This document shows positions 18,438 to 29,043 of a stretch of 64,000 bases of DNA, in pieces. Origin of the DNA: Budorcas taxicolor (lineage: Eukaryota; Chordata; Mammalia; Artiodactyla; Bovidae). How positions within the stretch are numbered: position 1 is the stretch's first letter; each line of letters begins with the position of its first letter. The translations under genes and the position numbers were made by a program. Below the pieces are notes generated by a model. The model was not told the DNA's origin. It worked only from the letters and a program-made list of their open reading frames with translations, and made no database searches. The stretch covers positions 36,944,001 through 37,008,000 of the forward strand of contig NC_068915.1 of NCBI RefSeq assembly GCF_023091745.1, given 5' to 3'.

Positions 18438-20412
18438 GGAGGTTCGTGACATTGTACAGGAGACAGGGATCAAGACCATCCCCATGGAAAAGAAATGCAA
18501 AAAAGAAAAATGGCTGTCTGAGGAGGCCTTGCAAATAGCTGTGAAAAGAAGAGACGTGAAAAGCAAAGGAGGAAAGGAAAGATATACCTATTTGAATGCA
18601 GAGTTCCAAAGAATAGCAAGAAGAGATAAGAAAGCCTTCCTAAGTGATCAATGCAAAGAAATAGAGGAAAACAACAGAATGGGAAAGACTAGAGATCTCT
18701 TCAAGAAAATTAGAGATACCAAGGGAATATTTCATGCAAAGATGGGCTTGATAAAGGACAGAAATGGTATGGACCTAACAGAAGCAGAAGATATTAAAAA
18801 GAGGTGGCAAGAATACACAGAAGAACTGTACAAAAAAGATCTTCACGACCCAGATAATCACAATGGTGTGATCACTCACCTAGAGCCAGACATCTTGGAA
18901 TGCGAAGTCAAGTGGGCCTTAGGAAGCATCACTATGAACAAAGGTAGTGGAGGTGATGGCATTCCAGTTGAGCTATTTCAAATCCTGAAAGATGACGCTG
19001 TGAAAGTGCTGCACTCAATATGCCAGCAAATTTGGAAAACTCAGCAGTGGACACAGGACTGGAAAAGGTCAGTTTTCATTCCAATCCCAAAGAAAGGTAA
19101 TGCCAAACAATGCTCAAACTACCGCACAATTGCACTCATCTCACACGCTAGTTAAGTAATGCTCAAAATTCTCCAAGCCAGGCTTCAGCAATACGTGAAC
19201 CGTGAACTTCCAGATGTTGAAGCTGGATTTAGAAAAGGCAGAGGAACCAGAGATCAAATTGCCAACATCCGCTGGATCATCGAAAAAGCAAGATTATTCC
19301 AGAAAAACATCTATTTCTGTTTTATTGACTATGCCAAACCTTTGAGTGTGTGGATCACAATAAACTGTGGAAAATTCTGAAAGAGATGGGAATACCAGAC
19401 CACCTAACCTGCCTCTTGAGAAACCTATATGCAGGTCAGGAAGCAACAGTTAGAACTGGACATGGAGCAACAGACTGGTTCCAAATAGAAAAAGGAGTAC
19501 GTCAAGGCTGTATATTGTCACCCTGCTTATTTAACTTCTATGCAGAGTACATCATGAGAAACGCTGGGCTGGAAGAAACACAAGCTGGAGTCAAGATTGC
19601 CGGGAGAAATCTCAATAACCTCAGATATGCAGATGACACCACCCTTATGGCAGAAAGTGAAGAGGAACTAAAAAGCCTCTTGATGAAAGTGAAAGAGGAG
19701 AGTGACCAAGTTGGCTTAAAGCTCAACATTCAGAAAACAAAGATCATGGCATCCGGTCCCATCACTCCATGGTAAATAGATGGGGAAACAGTGGAAACAG
19801 TGTCAGACTTTATTTTAGGGGGCTCCAAAATCACTGCAGATGGTGATTGCAGCCATGAAATTAAAAGATGCTTACTCCTTGGAAGAAAAGTTGTGACCAA
19901 ACTAGATAGCATATTGAAAAGCAGAGACATTACTTTGCCGACTAAGGTCCGTCTAGTCAAGGCTATGGTTTTTCCAGTGGTCATGTATGGATGTGAGAGT
20001 TGGACTGTGAAGAAGGCTGAGCGCCGAAGAATTGATGCTTTTGAACTGCGGTGTTGGAGAAGACTCTTGAGAGTCCCTTGGACTGCAAGGAGATCCAACC
20101 ATTCCATTTTGAAGGAGATCAGCCCTGGGATTTCTTTGGAAGGAATGATGCTAAAGCCGAAACTCCAGTACTTTGGCCACCTCATGTGAAGAGTTGACTC
20201 ATTGGAAAAGACTCTGATGCTGGGAGGGATTGGGGGCAGGAGGAGAAGGAGACAACAGAGGATGAGATGGCTGGATGGCATCACGGACTTGATGGATGTG
20301 AGTCTGAGTGAACTCCAGGAGTTGGTGATGGACAGGGAGGCCTGGCGTGCTGCGATTCATGGGGTCGCAAAGAGTCGGACACGACTGAGCGACTGAACTG
20401 AACTGAACTGAA
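18438..20412 (+). mobile_element. BovB LINE, reverse transcriptase to 3' end (broken ORF)
   Basis: A 2-kb BovB begins at GAGGTTCGTGACATTGTACAGG, after the endonuclease. It holds the whole reverse transcriptase: IPIPKKGNAKQCSNYR, EAGFRKGRGTRDQIAN, GVRQGCILSPCLFNFYAEYI and the catalytic YADD near 19627, with the zinc-knuckle-poor C-terminal tail. The frame is broken by a stop at about 19153, a frameshift near 19340, a stop at 19772 and another near 20187. The 3' end has tandem ACTGA. BovB moves by target-primed reverse transcription. This copy is dead as a protein source. Confidence 0.95.
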
Positions 20413-20756
20413 GATCTGCTTGTAACGGACATTTCCAGCTGCATTCTGTCAACAGTTAAAGGGGTATCTCATTCTCTCTCTCGCTTGTGTGTGCACACAC
20501 ACACACATACACACTTTCTCAGTCTGCTGTTTCAACAAACAACTTGCCTCTTTCTCCCAGATTTTTCCAAATCCATGTCTTTGTTCATTCTGAGAAGATG
20601 AGTTTTCTTTTCTCCATTTCTGTTTATGAAAATATGTATGTCTTAAATGCCTCGTCTCTGTAAAGTACTTCTTGGATTCCACAGCATCAGTTACTCCCTT
20701 CTAGGCTCCTACCACAGATGATGACCTCAGTACACACCCACTCCTCAACATGATAC

Positions 20757-21355
20757 TGTCGCAGGGAAAAGGGAAAAAAAGAGGAATGACTTTTTTCCTT
20801 TCCCTTTCCTGAGAACAAAGATGAACAAAAATGGTAAAGAGAACAGTGAGCAGGCTTGAACATCCCTAGTTCTTTTACTTTAACTGCTCCTAACTCTGCA
20901 TATCTGTAACTAAGTTTGCTTTCCTGCCCCCTAACTCTGCAAGAGCTACACATCACACTTTTGTGACGCCTTTGACTCTATGCCTAATATATTCCCTGTT
21001 TGGTGTTTACCCTTATACTCCCCTTCCCCTTGTAGTTTCATATGAGAAAGACCACAGAACCACAGAACTGCCAGACTCAATCACTGGGTTACTGATGTCA
21101 GCCTATGACTGTCTTTGAAGAAAAGAAAGAGGAAGAAATCAAGATTCTAACACTTTTGTTCCTCATCACTGACTCCTGACTGAGAGCCCTCAACTTACAT
21201 AAGCCACTAGACACCTCAAGGAGCGGAGCGGGGGGGGCAGAGTTCTTGAGGCCTGAGCCTACTGTGTCCCCATCTCCGTCAGCTGAGAAATAAAGCCACC
21301 TTTCTATCTCCTCCAAACTCTGTCTCCATATTTTTCATTTGGCTTTGGTGAGCTT
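20757..21355 (+). mobile_element. Solo LTR-like element (class I ERV type)
   Basis: Candidate start TGTCGCAGGG, C-rich U3, the polyadenylation signal AATAAA at 21289-21294 and a T-rich U5 ending near GTGAGCTTTCA. I see no internal viral genes beside it. The right end is blurred by the BovB fragment that follows. Confidence 0.55.
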
Positions 21356-21547
21356 TCAAGTGGGCCTTAGGAAGCATCACTACAAACAAAGCTAGTGGAG
21401 GCGATGGAATTCCAGTTGAACTATTTCAAATCCTAAAAGATGATGCTGTGAAAGTGCTGCACTCAATATGCCAGCAAATTTGGAAAACTCAGCAGTGGCC
21501 ATAGGACTGGAAAAGGTCAGTTTTCATTCCAATCCCAAAGAAAGGCA
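21356..21547 (+). mobile_element. Internal BovB fragment lacking both ends
   Basis: About 190 bp matches BovB from AAGTGGGCCTTAGGAAGCATC to ATTCCAATCCCAAAGAAAGGC, an internal reverse transcriptase segment. Neither the 5' region nor the ACTGA tail is present, so it is a captured or deletion-trimmed piece. It has a TAG where the codon CAG is usual. Confidence 0.9.
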
Positions 21548-21659
21548 CTTAATAAGTTTTCAGTGACTACTAGGTAAAATTCATGGTTAATATTTTTCTA
21601 ATAGTTACTGAATGTCCACTATGGGTATAACAAAGAGGAAACAAAATATAATAATTACT

Positions 21660-21875
21660 GTTTACATTATCATTTACTATTTACATTAGTGTTTACTTTA
21701 GACTTAACAAAATCCCTCTAGCTATTTTCCCTGCTGTGTCCTCATAAGCACTGAGTAAGCAGGCATGAGAGGGAACATTGTCCCTGCTTCACAGGTGAAG
21801 AACTTAGGCTCAGAGAGGTCAAAGTGATTGGTCACAAGTTACAGATCAGCAAGTGGAATAGCCCATGGTTTTCCC
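21660..21875 (-). repeat. MIR SINE, antisense
   Basis: TCCCTGCTTCACAGGTGAAGAACTTAGGCTCAGAGAGGTCAAAG is the reverse complement of the MIR core. Confidence 0.75.
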
Positions 21876-22194
21876 TTCCACTTTATGACCATATCTGATG
21901 AACTTCCCTTTATCAGAGAACAAACAGGTTAAAAAAACAGAAAAGTAATAGACACTGTCATTGTATCTTTAAAATCACACTTTGAAGATAATTTATACCT
22001 AATACCTTATACCAACAGCCAATTTTTCTTTTTTACTAATTTTTCCTGACAGTGATTTATGGAGGACAAGAGAATGAGAAAAGGGAAAGAAAATAAAATT
22101 TCTTAACTACTGACCACATGTCAGTTTCTCTCACAATATATTTCCCCATTTTAGTTTGGAATCCATCCTGTAAGGTCCTTGTACTGCACCCCCT

Positions 22195-22411
22195 GAGTGA
22201 GTAAGTGAGTGACATCGCCCAGTCGTGTCCATCTCACTGTGACCCTATGGGCTGAGTCTGCCAGGCTCCTCCATCCATAGGATTGTCCAGGCAAGACTAG
22301 TGAAGTGGATTGCCATTTCCTTCCCCAGGGCATCTTCCGGACTCAGGGACCGAACTCGGCTTTCCTGCATTGCGGGCAGACTCTTTACCGTCTGAGCCAC
22401 CAGTGAATCCC
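22195..22411 (-). mobile_element. Bov-tA SINE
   Basis: It reads antisense from GAGTGACATCGCCCAGTCG to CTGAGCCACCAGTGAATCCC and is diverged. Antisense MIR-like sequence appears to flank it on both sides. Confidence 0.88.
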
Positions 22412-22519
22412 ACTGTACCCCATACAGATATGATTAACTGGAGTCTCAGGAAATTATAAGTGACTTGCTTGAGATAAATAGTAAGATAAATGGGGGACCA
22501 GATTCAAACCATGCCTTCT

Positions 22520-22990
22520 TCTCTACTGTCTTTCCACCAAACAGCGCTGACCGAGGTGAGATGAGAAGGAGGTTAGAAAGGGGATAAGAGAGAAGAGCTT
22601 ACCAAAGGTCATCATGGAGCACCTGAGGTTGAGGAAAGCAGAATAAACCAGGCAGAAGGAGGCGAAATGGGCCTGAGGGTAGTCCTTGAGGATCAGCTGG
22701 AAGGACATTTGAGAAGAGGGAGGGATTTTGCACTTCCATTGCTTTCCCCTGCCATCCTCTTCCAAGACCTACTTCTGCTTAATCCTCATGCTTCTGAGTT
22801 CAAAGGCCACCTCCATGCTCCTCAGCCAGGACAGCCCTTGGACAGGAATAATGGGAAGTGTACAGCACTCCATGTATCATTTAGGTTGATTTATGATCAC
22901 AGCCCAGTTGCTACCCCAGCTACCTCCAGGATGCTCCCTGGAAAATGTCATCTAGTGATGCTTCATAAATGGGCAAGACAATTAGGATAG
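22520..22990. other. No gene recognised; possible diverged L2
   Basis: A short minus-strand frame with a donor-like GGTAAG near 22600 looks exon-like. The text (TTCTCAAATGTCC, CTCAAGGACTACCCTCAGGCCC) is better explained as a diverged L2 on the minus strand. Confidence 0.4.
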
Positions 22991-23062
22991 CTAGTACTAA
23001 CTAGTTAGTGGGAGAAGAAACCACCTGCTCAAACCCCAACATTTCAGGGTCCTTAGAGATAA

Positions 23063-23245
23063 GCAGGTGGTGCTAGTGGTAAAGAACCCCCAAGCCAGTG
23101 AAGGAGACATAAGAGTTGTGGGTTTGACCCCTGGGTGGGGAAGGTCCCCTGGAGGAGGGCGTGGCCACCCACTTTAGTACTCTTGGCTGGAGAATCCCAT
23201 GGACAGAGGATCCTAGGAGGCCCCAGTCCAAGCATGCAGAGATAA
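23063..23245 (+). mobile_element. Bov-tA SINE
   Basis: GGTGGTGCTAGTGGTAAAGAACC to GAGGATCCTAGGAGGCC. An old copy with a decayed 3' end. Confidence 0.85.
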
Positions 23246-23317
23246 GAAATGGTAGTTTTGAATTTTAATTCTAGGTGGCAGTATTAGTCAACCTGATTTC
23301 TTTGCTCTGAGATTGGG

Positions 23318-23542
23318 CTTGGGCTTCCCAGATGCCGCAGTGGTAAAGAATCTGCCTGCCCATGCAGGAGACCCAAGTGATGTGGGTTCAATCCTTGGGC
23401 TGGGAAGATCCCTTGGAATAAGAAATAGCAAATATTGCTCCAGTATTCTTCCCTGGAAAATTCTATGGACAGAGGAGCCTGGTGTGCCTGGTGGGCTACA
23501 GTCCATGGGGTTGCAGAGTTGGAGGCGACTGAGCACACACAG
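23318..23542 (+). mobile_element. Bov-tA SINE
   Basis: GGGCTTCCCAGATGCCGCAGTGG to GAGGCGACTGAGCACACACAG, a full head-to-tail copy. Confidence 0.9.
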
Positions 23543-23671
23543 ATGCAACAACTTGATCCGTTTTTTATCGTTGATATAATTTTTCTATAGGTAAGCTTAT
23601 AATTGTCAACAAGGATGTTTATGATTTTCTTTCCTATGCTCATTGTAAGATTGGTATTCAAATTATTAAAT

Positions 23672-23886
23672 TCCCTTCTCCAGGGGATCTTACCAATCCA
23701 GGGATCGAACCCTAGTCTCCTGCATTGCAGGCAGATTCTTTACCAGCTGAGCCACAAGGGAAGCCCAAGAATACTGGAATGGGTTTCCTATCCTTTCTCC
23801 AGCATATCTTCCTGACCCAGGAACCAAACCAGGGTCTCTTGCATTGCAGGCAGATTCTTTACCAACTGAGCTATCAGGAAAGCCCT
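23672..23886 (-). mobile_element. Two tandem partial Bov-tA heads
   Basis: Two antisense tRNA-derived heads lie end to end. Each ends GATTCTTTACCAnCTGAGCnA followed by GGGAAGCCC or GGAAAGCCC. Only short Bov-A remnants accompany them. Confidence 0.85.
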
Positions 23887-24599
23887 AAATCATTAAATAC
23901 CAAAATTGATATTTAAATTACTTGGAAAAATTACAAAATTCTACTCTCACATTATTATTTTATTACTACTTCACTGCCATAATGGATTACTTTTATAACA
24001 CTGCATTTATCTGGAGTCTACCTGCAATCTCAGAGCTCCAGAACAGAGTCCTGAACTGGGAAGAAAGAGGAAAAGTTTTTCTCAAGCCTAGAAATGGGTG
24101 CCACTCAAGCTAGGGTATGTGTTACCCAATAACAAATTCAGGATTGCCTGAAGTTTGTCTTTAAAACATTGCTTAAATTAATTTGTTAACCTATGTGAAC
24201 TAGTGAATCTGTCCCTGTAAGTTAGGCTTAATACCATCTGCATATAATTAAAGCATCAAATAATAGTGATTAACAAGATACAAGTTTTTCTTTTACACAT
24301 TAAAAGTCTTGTGGTGAGCAGCCAAGGGCTCATGTGGCAGCTCCATGGTCTTACAGGGAATAAGGTACCTTCTATGTATTTCATTTGAGAACGTAACTTC
24401 CATCTTCAAGGTTGCCTCATGTTCCAAGGTGCTGGACTTATAGTTCTCATTCTCCTCCAAGCAGCTGGAAAGGAGGTATGATGCTACTGTCCGCTAAGTC
24501 CCAGGCAATACTTCTGAATACATTTGGTTAACCAAAACTGGTTCACAAGTAGCTGCATAAGATGCTAGAAAATGTCGTTTTTAGCTGCACGTCTTGTAT
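23887..24599. other. No gene recognised
   Basis: AT-rich unique or old sequence. The part at 24300-24600 resembles an old interspersed repeat that I could not name. Confidence 0.4.
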
Positions 24600-26672
24600 A
24601 TGTGCTTGGTCACTCAGTCATGTCTGACTCTTGGTGACCCCGTGGACCATAACCCGCCAGGCTCCTCTGTCCCTGGAATTTTCCAGGCAAGAACACTGGA
24701 GAGGGTTGGCATTTCCTACTCCAGGGGAAAAGCAAAGGAGAAAAGGAAAGGTATACCCATTTGAATGCAAAGTGCCAAAGAATAGCAAGAAGAGATAAGA
24801 AAGCTTTCCTCAGTGATCAGTGCAAAGAAATAGAGGAAAGCAATAGAATGGGAAAGACTAGAGATCTCTTCAAGAAAATTAGAGATACCAAGGGAACATT
24901 TCATGCAAAGATGGGCTCGATAAAGGACAGAAATGGTATGGACCTAACAGAAGCAGAAGATATTAAGAAGAGGTGGCAAGAATACACAGAAGAACTGTAC
25001 AAAAAAGATCTTCAAGACCCAGATAATCACGATAGTGTGATCACTCACCTAGAACAAGACATCCTGGAATGTGAAGTCAAGTGGGCCTTTGGAAGCATCA
25101 CTATGAACAAAGCTAGTGGAGGTGATGGAATTCCAGTTGAGCTATTTCAAATCCTGAAAGATGATGCTGTGAAAGTGTTGCACTCAATATGTCAGCAAAT
25201 TTGGAAAACTCAGTAGTGGCCATAGGACCGGAAAAGGGTCAGTTTTCATTCCAATCCCAAAGAAAGGCAATGCCAAAGAATGCTCAAACTACTGCACAAT
25301 TGCACTCATCTCCCACGCTAGTAAAGTAATGCTCAAAATTCTCCAAGCCAGGTTTCAATAGTACATGAACCATGAACTTCCAGATGTTGAAGCTGGATTT
25401 AGAAAAGGCAGAGGAACTAGAGATCAAATTGCCAACGTCCGTTGGATCATGGAAAAAGCAAGAGAGTTCCAGAAAAACATCTATTTCTGTTTTATTGACT
25501 ATGCCAAAGCCTTTGACCATGTGGATCTGAATAAACTGTGGAAAATTCTGAAAGAGATGGGAATACCAGACCACCTGACCTGCCTCTTGAGAAATCTGTA
25601 TGCAGGTCAGGAAGCAACAGTTAGAACTGAACATGGAAAAACAGACTGGTTCCAAATAGGAAAAGGAGTACGTCAAGGCTGTATATTGTCACCCTGCTTA
25701 TTTAACTTCTATGCAGAGTACATCATGAGAAACGCTGGACTGGAGGAAGCACAAGCTAGAATCAAGATTGCCGGGAGAAATCCCAATAACCTCAGATACG
25801 CAGATGACACCACCCTTATGGCAGAAAGTGAAGAGGAACTAAAAAGCCTCTTGATGAAACTGAAAGAGGAAAGTAAAAATGTTGGCTTAAAGCTCAACAT
25901 TCAGAAAACGAAGATCATGGCATCTGGTCCCATCACTTCATGGCAAATAGATGAGGAAACATTGGAAACAGTGGCAGACTTTATTTTTGAGGGCTCAAAA
26001 ATCACTGTAGATCTTGACTGCAGCTATGAAATTAAAAGACGGTTACTCCTTGGAAGAAAAGTTATGATCAACCTAGACAGCATATTAAAAGACAGACACA
26101 TTACTTTGCCCACAAAGGTCCATTTAGTTAAGGCTACGGTTTTTCCAGTGGTCATGTATGGATATGAGAGTTGGACTCTAGAGAAAGCTGAGCGCTGAGG
26201 AACTGATGCTTTTGAACTGTCATGTTGGAGAAGACTCTTGACAGTCCCTTGGACAGCAAGGAGATCCAACCAGTCCATCCTAAAGGAAATTACTCCTGAA
26301 TGTTCATTGGAAGGACTGATGTTGAAGTTGAAAATCCAATACTTTGGCCACCTGATGTGAAGAGCTAACCCATTGGAAGAGACCTTGATGCTGGGAAAGA
26401 TTGAAGGTGGGAGGAGAACGGGATGACATAGGATGAGATGGTTGGATGGCATCTCTGACTCAATGGACGTGAGTTTCATTAAACTCTGGGAGTTGGTGAT
26501 AGACAGGGAGGCCTGGCATGCTGCAGTCCATGGAGTCTCAAAGAGACAGGACTGAGTGACTGAACTGAACTGAACTCCAGGGGATCCTGTTGACCCAGGG
26601 ATGGGACTTGTGTCTCTTATATCTTCTGGATTAGCTTGCAGATTCCTTAACACTAAGCCACCTGGAAAGCCC
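24600..26672 (-). mobile_element. Bov-tA SINE split by a BovB insertion
   Basis: The Bov-A part (24600-24727) and the tRNA-derived head (26584-26672, ending CCACCTGGAAAGCCC) belong to one antisense SINE. A BovB separates them, flanked by the 10-bp duplication ACTCCAGGGG. Confidence 0.88.
24728..26573 (+). mobile_element. BovB LINE inserted in a SINE
   Basis: The insertion is bounded by ACTCCAGGGG at 24718-24727 and 26574-26583. It starts in the region before reverse transcriptase and ends in the ACTGA tail. A 277-codon open stretch (25365-26198) has FRKGRGTRDQIAN, GVRQGCILSPCLF and YADD. A stop at 25214, a single-base insertion near 25235 and a stop near 26196 break the whole. Confidence 0.93.
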
Positions 26673-26689
26673 TGAGCATCTTAAATCTC

Positions 26690-27180
26690 CAAATAAAATT
26701 TTCATTCTGATACCAAGTAGGAAGGAGAAGATTATTAGGTCACAATGAGCAGTCTTTCCACAACCAGCAAGAAATTTAAGATGTTTGGTTCAAGCGCATA
26801 AAGCAGATAAAGCAGCTTCGTGGGTGTGTGACCAGTGTAGTCAGTTGCATGAGGTTCTGCTTTCAGAAGGCCCTGCACTTAGTTTAATGTTCTGTCTTGA
26901 AATTCTTAATAACTTTATCTTTGAACTTGTGTTTTGTAAGTGAAGTCATATTTAAAACTGGAGTATGCATGTGAGCAGGGGAGACACATGCAATATGTAT
27001 GCTATTTCTCGACATCCTATTCACATATAGTGTTCAAGATGCCCCATTAGCACAAAATCCCATTGGGTCGATAATTTTGATGATTTTCGCATACAAATTA
27101 AATGCTTATGTTTGCATTTAAAACTGGTATGCGCAATGTAAAGGTAAATGGCAAAATTTATGGTAATAATTTATATATAT
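26690..27180. other. No gene or repeat recognised
   Basis: AT-rich, apparently single-copy sequence with no coding frame I recognise. Confidence 0.5.
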
Positions 27181-27313
27181 GGAGCAGGAAATGGTGACCC
27201 ACTGCAGTATTCTTACCTGGAGAATCCCATGGACAGAGGAGCCTGGCAGGCTATAGTCCATGGGGGTCGCAAAGTGTCAGACATGACTTAGCAACTAAAC
27301 AACAATAACAACT
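27181..27313 (+). mobile_element. Bov-tA tail (3' part)
   Basis: GGAGCAGGAAATGGTGACCC to GACTTAGCAACTAAACAACAA, the Bov-A part without a tRNA head. It is followed by a short CA/TA-rich tract. Confidence 0.85.
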
Positions 27314-27547
27314 ATATGTATATACACACACACATATATATTTACTTAGAAAAACATTAGTGAATTTAAAAAAAATGCAACAAATTGAAAAAGAGATTGT
27401 GGAAGATCACCTTATTGTCACCAAAGAAACATCCAAGCAAAAAAATGGGAAACTAATCACCAAAATGTGACTGTTACAATGTTTACTATTATTCTTTATG
27501 TGACCAAAAATAAACTAAAAATAAAAGGATTACAAACCATGATCACA

Positions 27548-28505
27548 TGGAACAACAGACTGGTTCCAAATAGGAAAAGGAGTGCGTCAAGGCTGTATAT
27601 TGTCACCCTGCTTATTTAACGTCTATGCAGAGTACATCATGAGAAATGCTGGACTGGAAGAAACACAAGCTGGAGTCAAGATTGCCGGGAGAAATCTCAA
27701 TAACCTCAGATATGCAGATGACACCACCCTTATGGCAGAAAGTGAAGAGGAACTAAAAAGCCTCTTGATGAAAGTGAAAGAGGAGAGTGACAAAGTTGGC
27801 TTAAAGCTCAACATTCAGAAAACGAAGATCATGGCATCCGGTCCCATCACTTCATGGGAAATAGATGGGGAAACAGTGGAAACAGTGTCAGACTTAATTT
27901 TTGGAGGCTCCAAAATCACTGCAGATGGTGACTGCAGCCATGAAATTAAAAGATGCTTACTCCTTGGAAGAAAAGTTATGACCAACCTAGACAGCATATT
28001 CAAAAGCAGAGACATTAATTTGCCGACTAAGGTCCTTCTAGTCAAGGCTATGGTTTTTCCTGTGGTCATGTATGGATGTGAAGAGTTGGACTGTGAAGAA
28101 GGCTGAGCGCCAAAGAATTGATGCTTTTGAACTGTGGTGTTGGAGAAGACTCTTGAGAGTCCCTTGGACTGCAAGGAGATCCAACCAGTCCATTCTGAAG
28201 ATCAGCCCTGGGATTTCTTTGGAAGGAATGATGCTAAAGCTGAATCTTCGGTACTTTGGCTACCTCATGAGAAGAGTTGACTCACTGGAAAATACTCTGA
28301 TGCTGGGAGGGATTGGGGACAGGAGGAGAAGGGGACGACAGAGGATGAGATGGCTGGATGGCATCACTGACTCGATGGAAATGAGTCTGAGTGAACTCCG
28401 GGAGTTGGTGATGGACAGGGAGGCCTGGCGTGCTGTGATTCATGGGGTCGCAAAGAGTCGGATACGACTGAGCAACTGAACTGAACTGAAATGAACTGAA
28501 CTGAC
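27548..28505 (+). mobile_element. BovB LINE, 3' half
   Basis: It starts in the reverse transcriptase at about CATGGAACAACAGACTGG, and contains GCILSPCLFNVYAEYI and YADD. It reads open from 27582 to 28106, frameshifts near 28080 and ends in ACTGA repeats. L1 sequence begins immediately after it. Confidence 0.93.
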
Positions 28506-28507
28506 TT

Positions 28508-29043
28508 GACAGGGATGGTTCAATATCTGCATATCACTCAATGTGATAACCAACTGAAGAATAAAAACCATATGATCATCTCCATAGATGGAGAAAAAAC
28601 TTTTGAAACATTGCAACATTCATTTATGATAAAAACTTTCAACCAAGTGGGTATAGAGCCGTATATGATAAGCCCACAGCTAGCCTGGACCCCTGGAGTA
28701 GGAAATGGCAACCCACTGTAGTATACTTACCTGGAAAATTCTATGGACAGAGGAGCCTGGTGGGCTACAGTCCATGCAGTTGCAAAGTCACACGTGACTG
28801 AGCACAATACAACATATTCAACAGTGAAAAGCTGAAAGTATTTTCTAAAGATCAGCAATCAGAGAAGAAAAAGAAAGGCATCCAAAATGAAAAGGAAGAA
28901 GTAACACTATCACTGCTTGCAGATGATATGATTCTACAAATAGAAAATCCTTATGATACCACCATAAAACTACTAGAGCTCATCAATGAATCTGGTAAAG
29001 TTGAAGGATATAAAATTAATATACAGAAATCTGTTCCATTTCT
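28508..29043 (+). mobile_element. L1 ORF2 fragment, left part
   Basis: L1 reverse transcriptase sequence: GGGATGGTTCAATATCTGCA, then ACTATCACTGCTTGCAGATGATATGATTC (the L1 ADD catalytic motif), up to ATACAGAAATCTGTTCC. A Bov-tA tail interrupts it at 28690-28810 and a BovB at 29044, and it resumes at 31485. Confidence 0.85.
28690..28810 (+). mobile_element. Bov-tA tail inside L1
   Basis: CCTGGAGTAGGAAATGGCAACCC to GACTGAGCACAATAC, the Bov-A part without a head. L1 ORF2 sequence is on both sides. Confidence 0.85.

Noticed and set aside
19730..20284. Long frames antisense to BovB (also 26024-26653, 33409-33963)
   Set aside because: They recur opposite every BovB 3' half ([16 protein letters not shown] text) and are shadows of the BovB ORF.
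22523..22765. Exon-like minus-strand segment with a good GGTAAG donor
   Set aside because: There is no acceptor-defined frame matching a known protein, and the text fits a diverged L2. No neighbouring exons were found.
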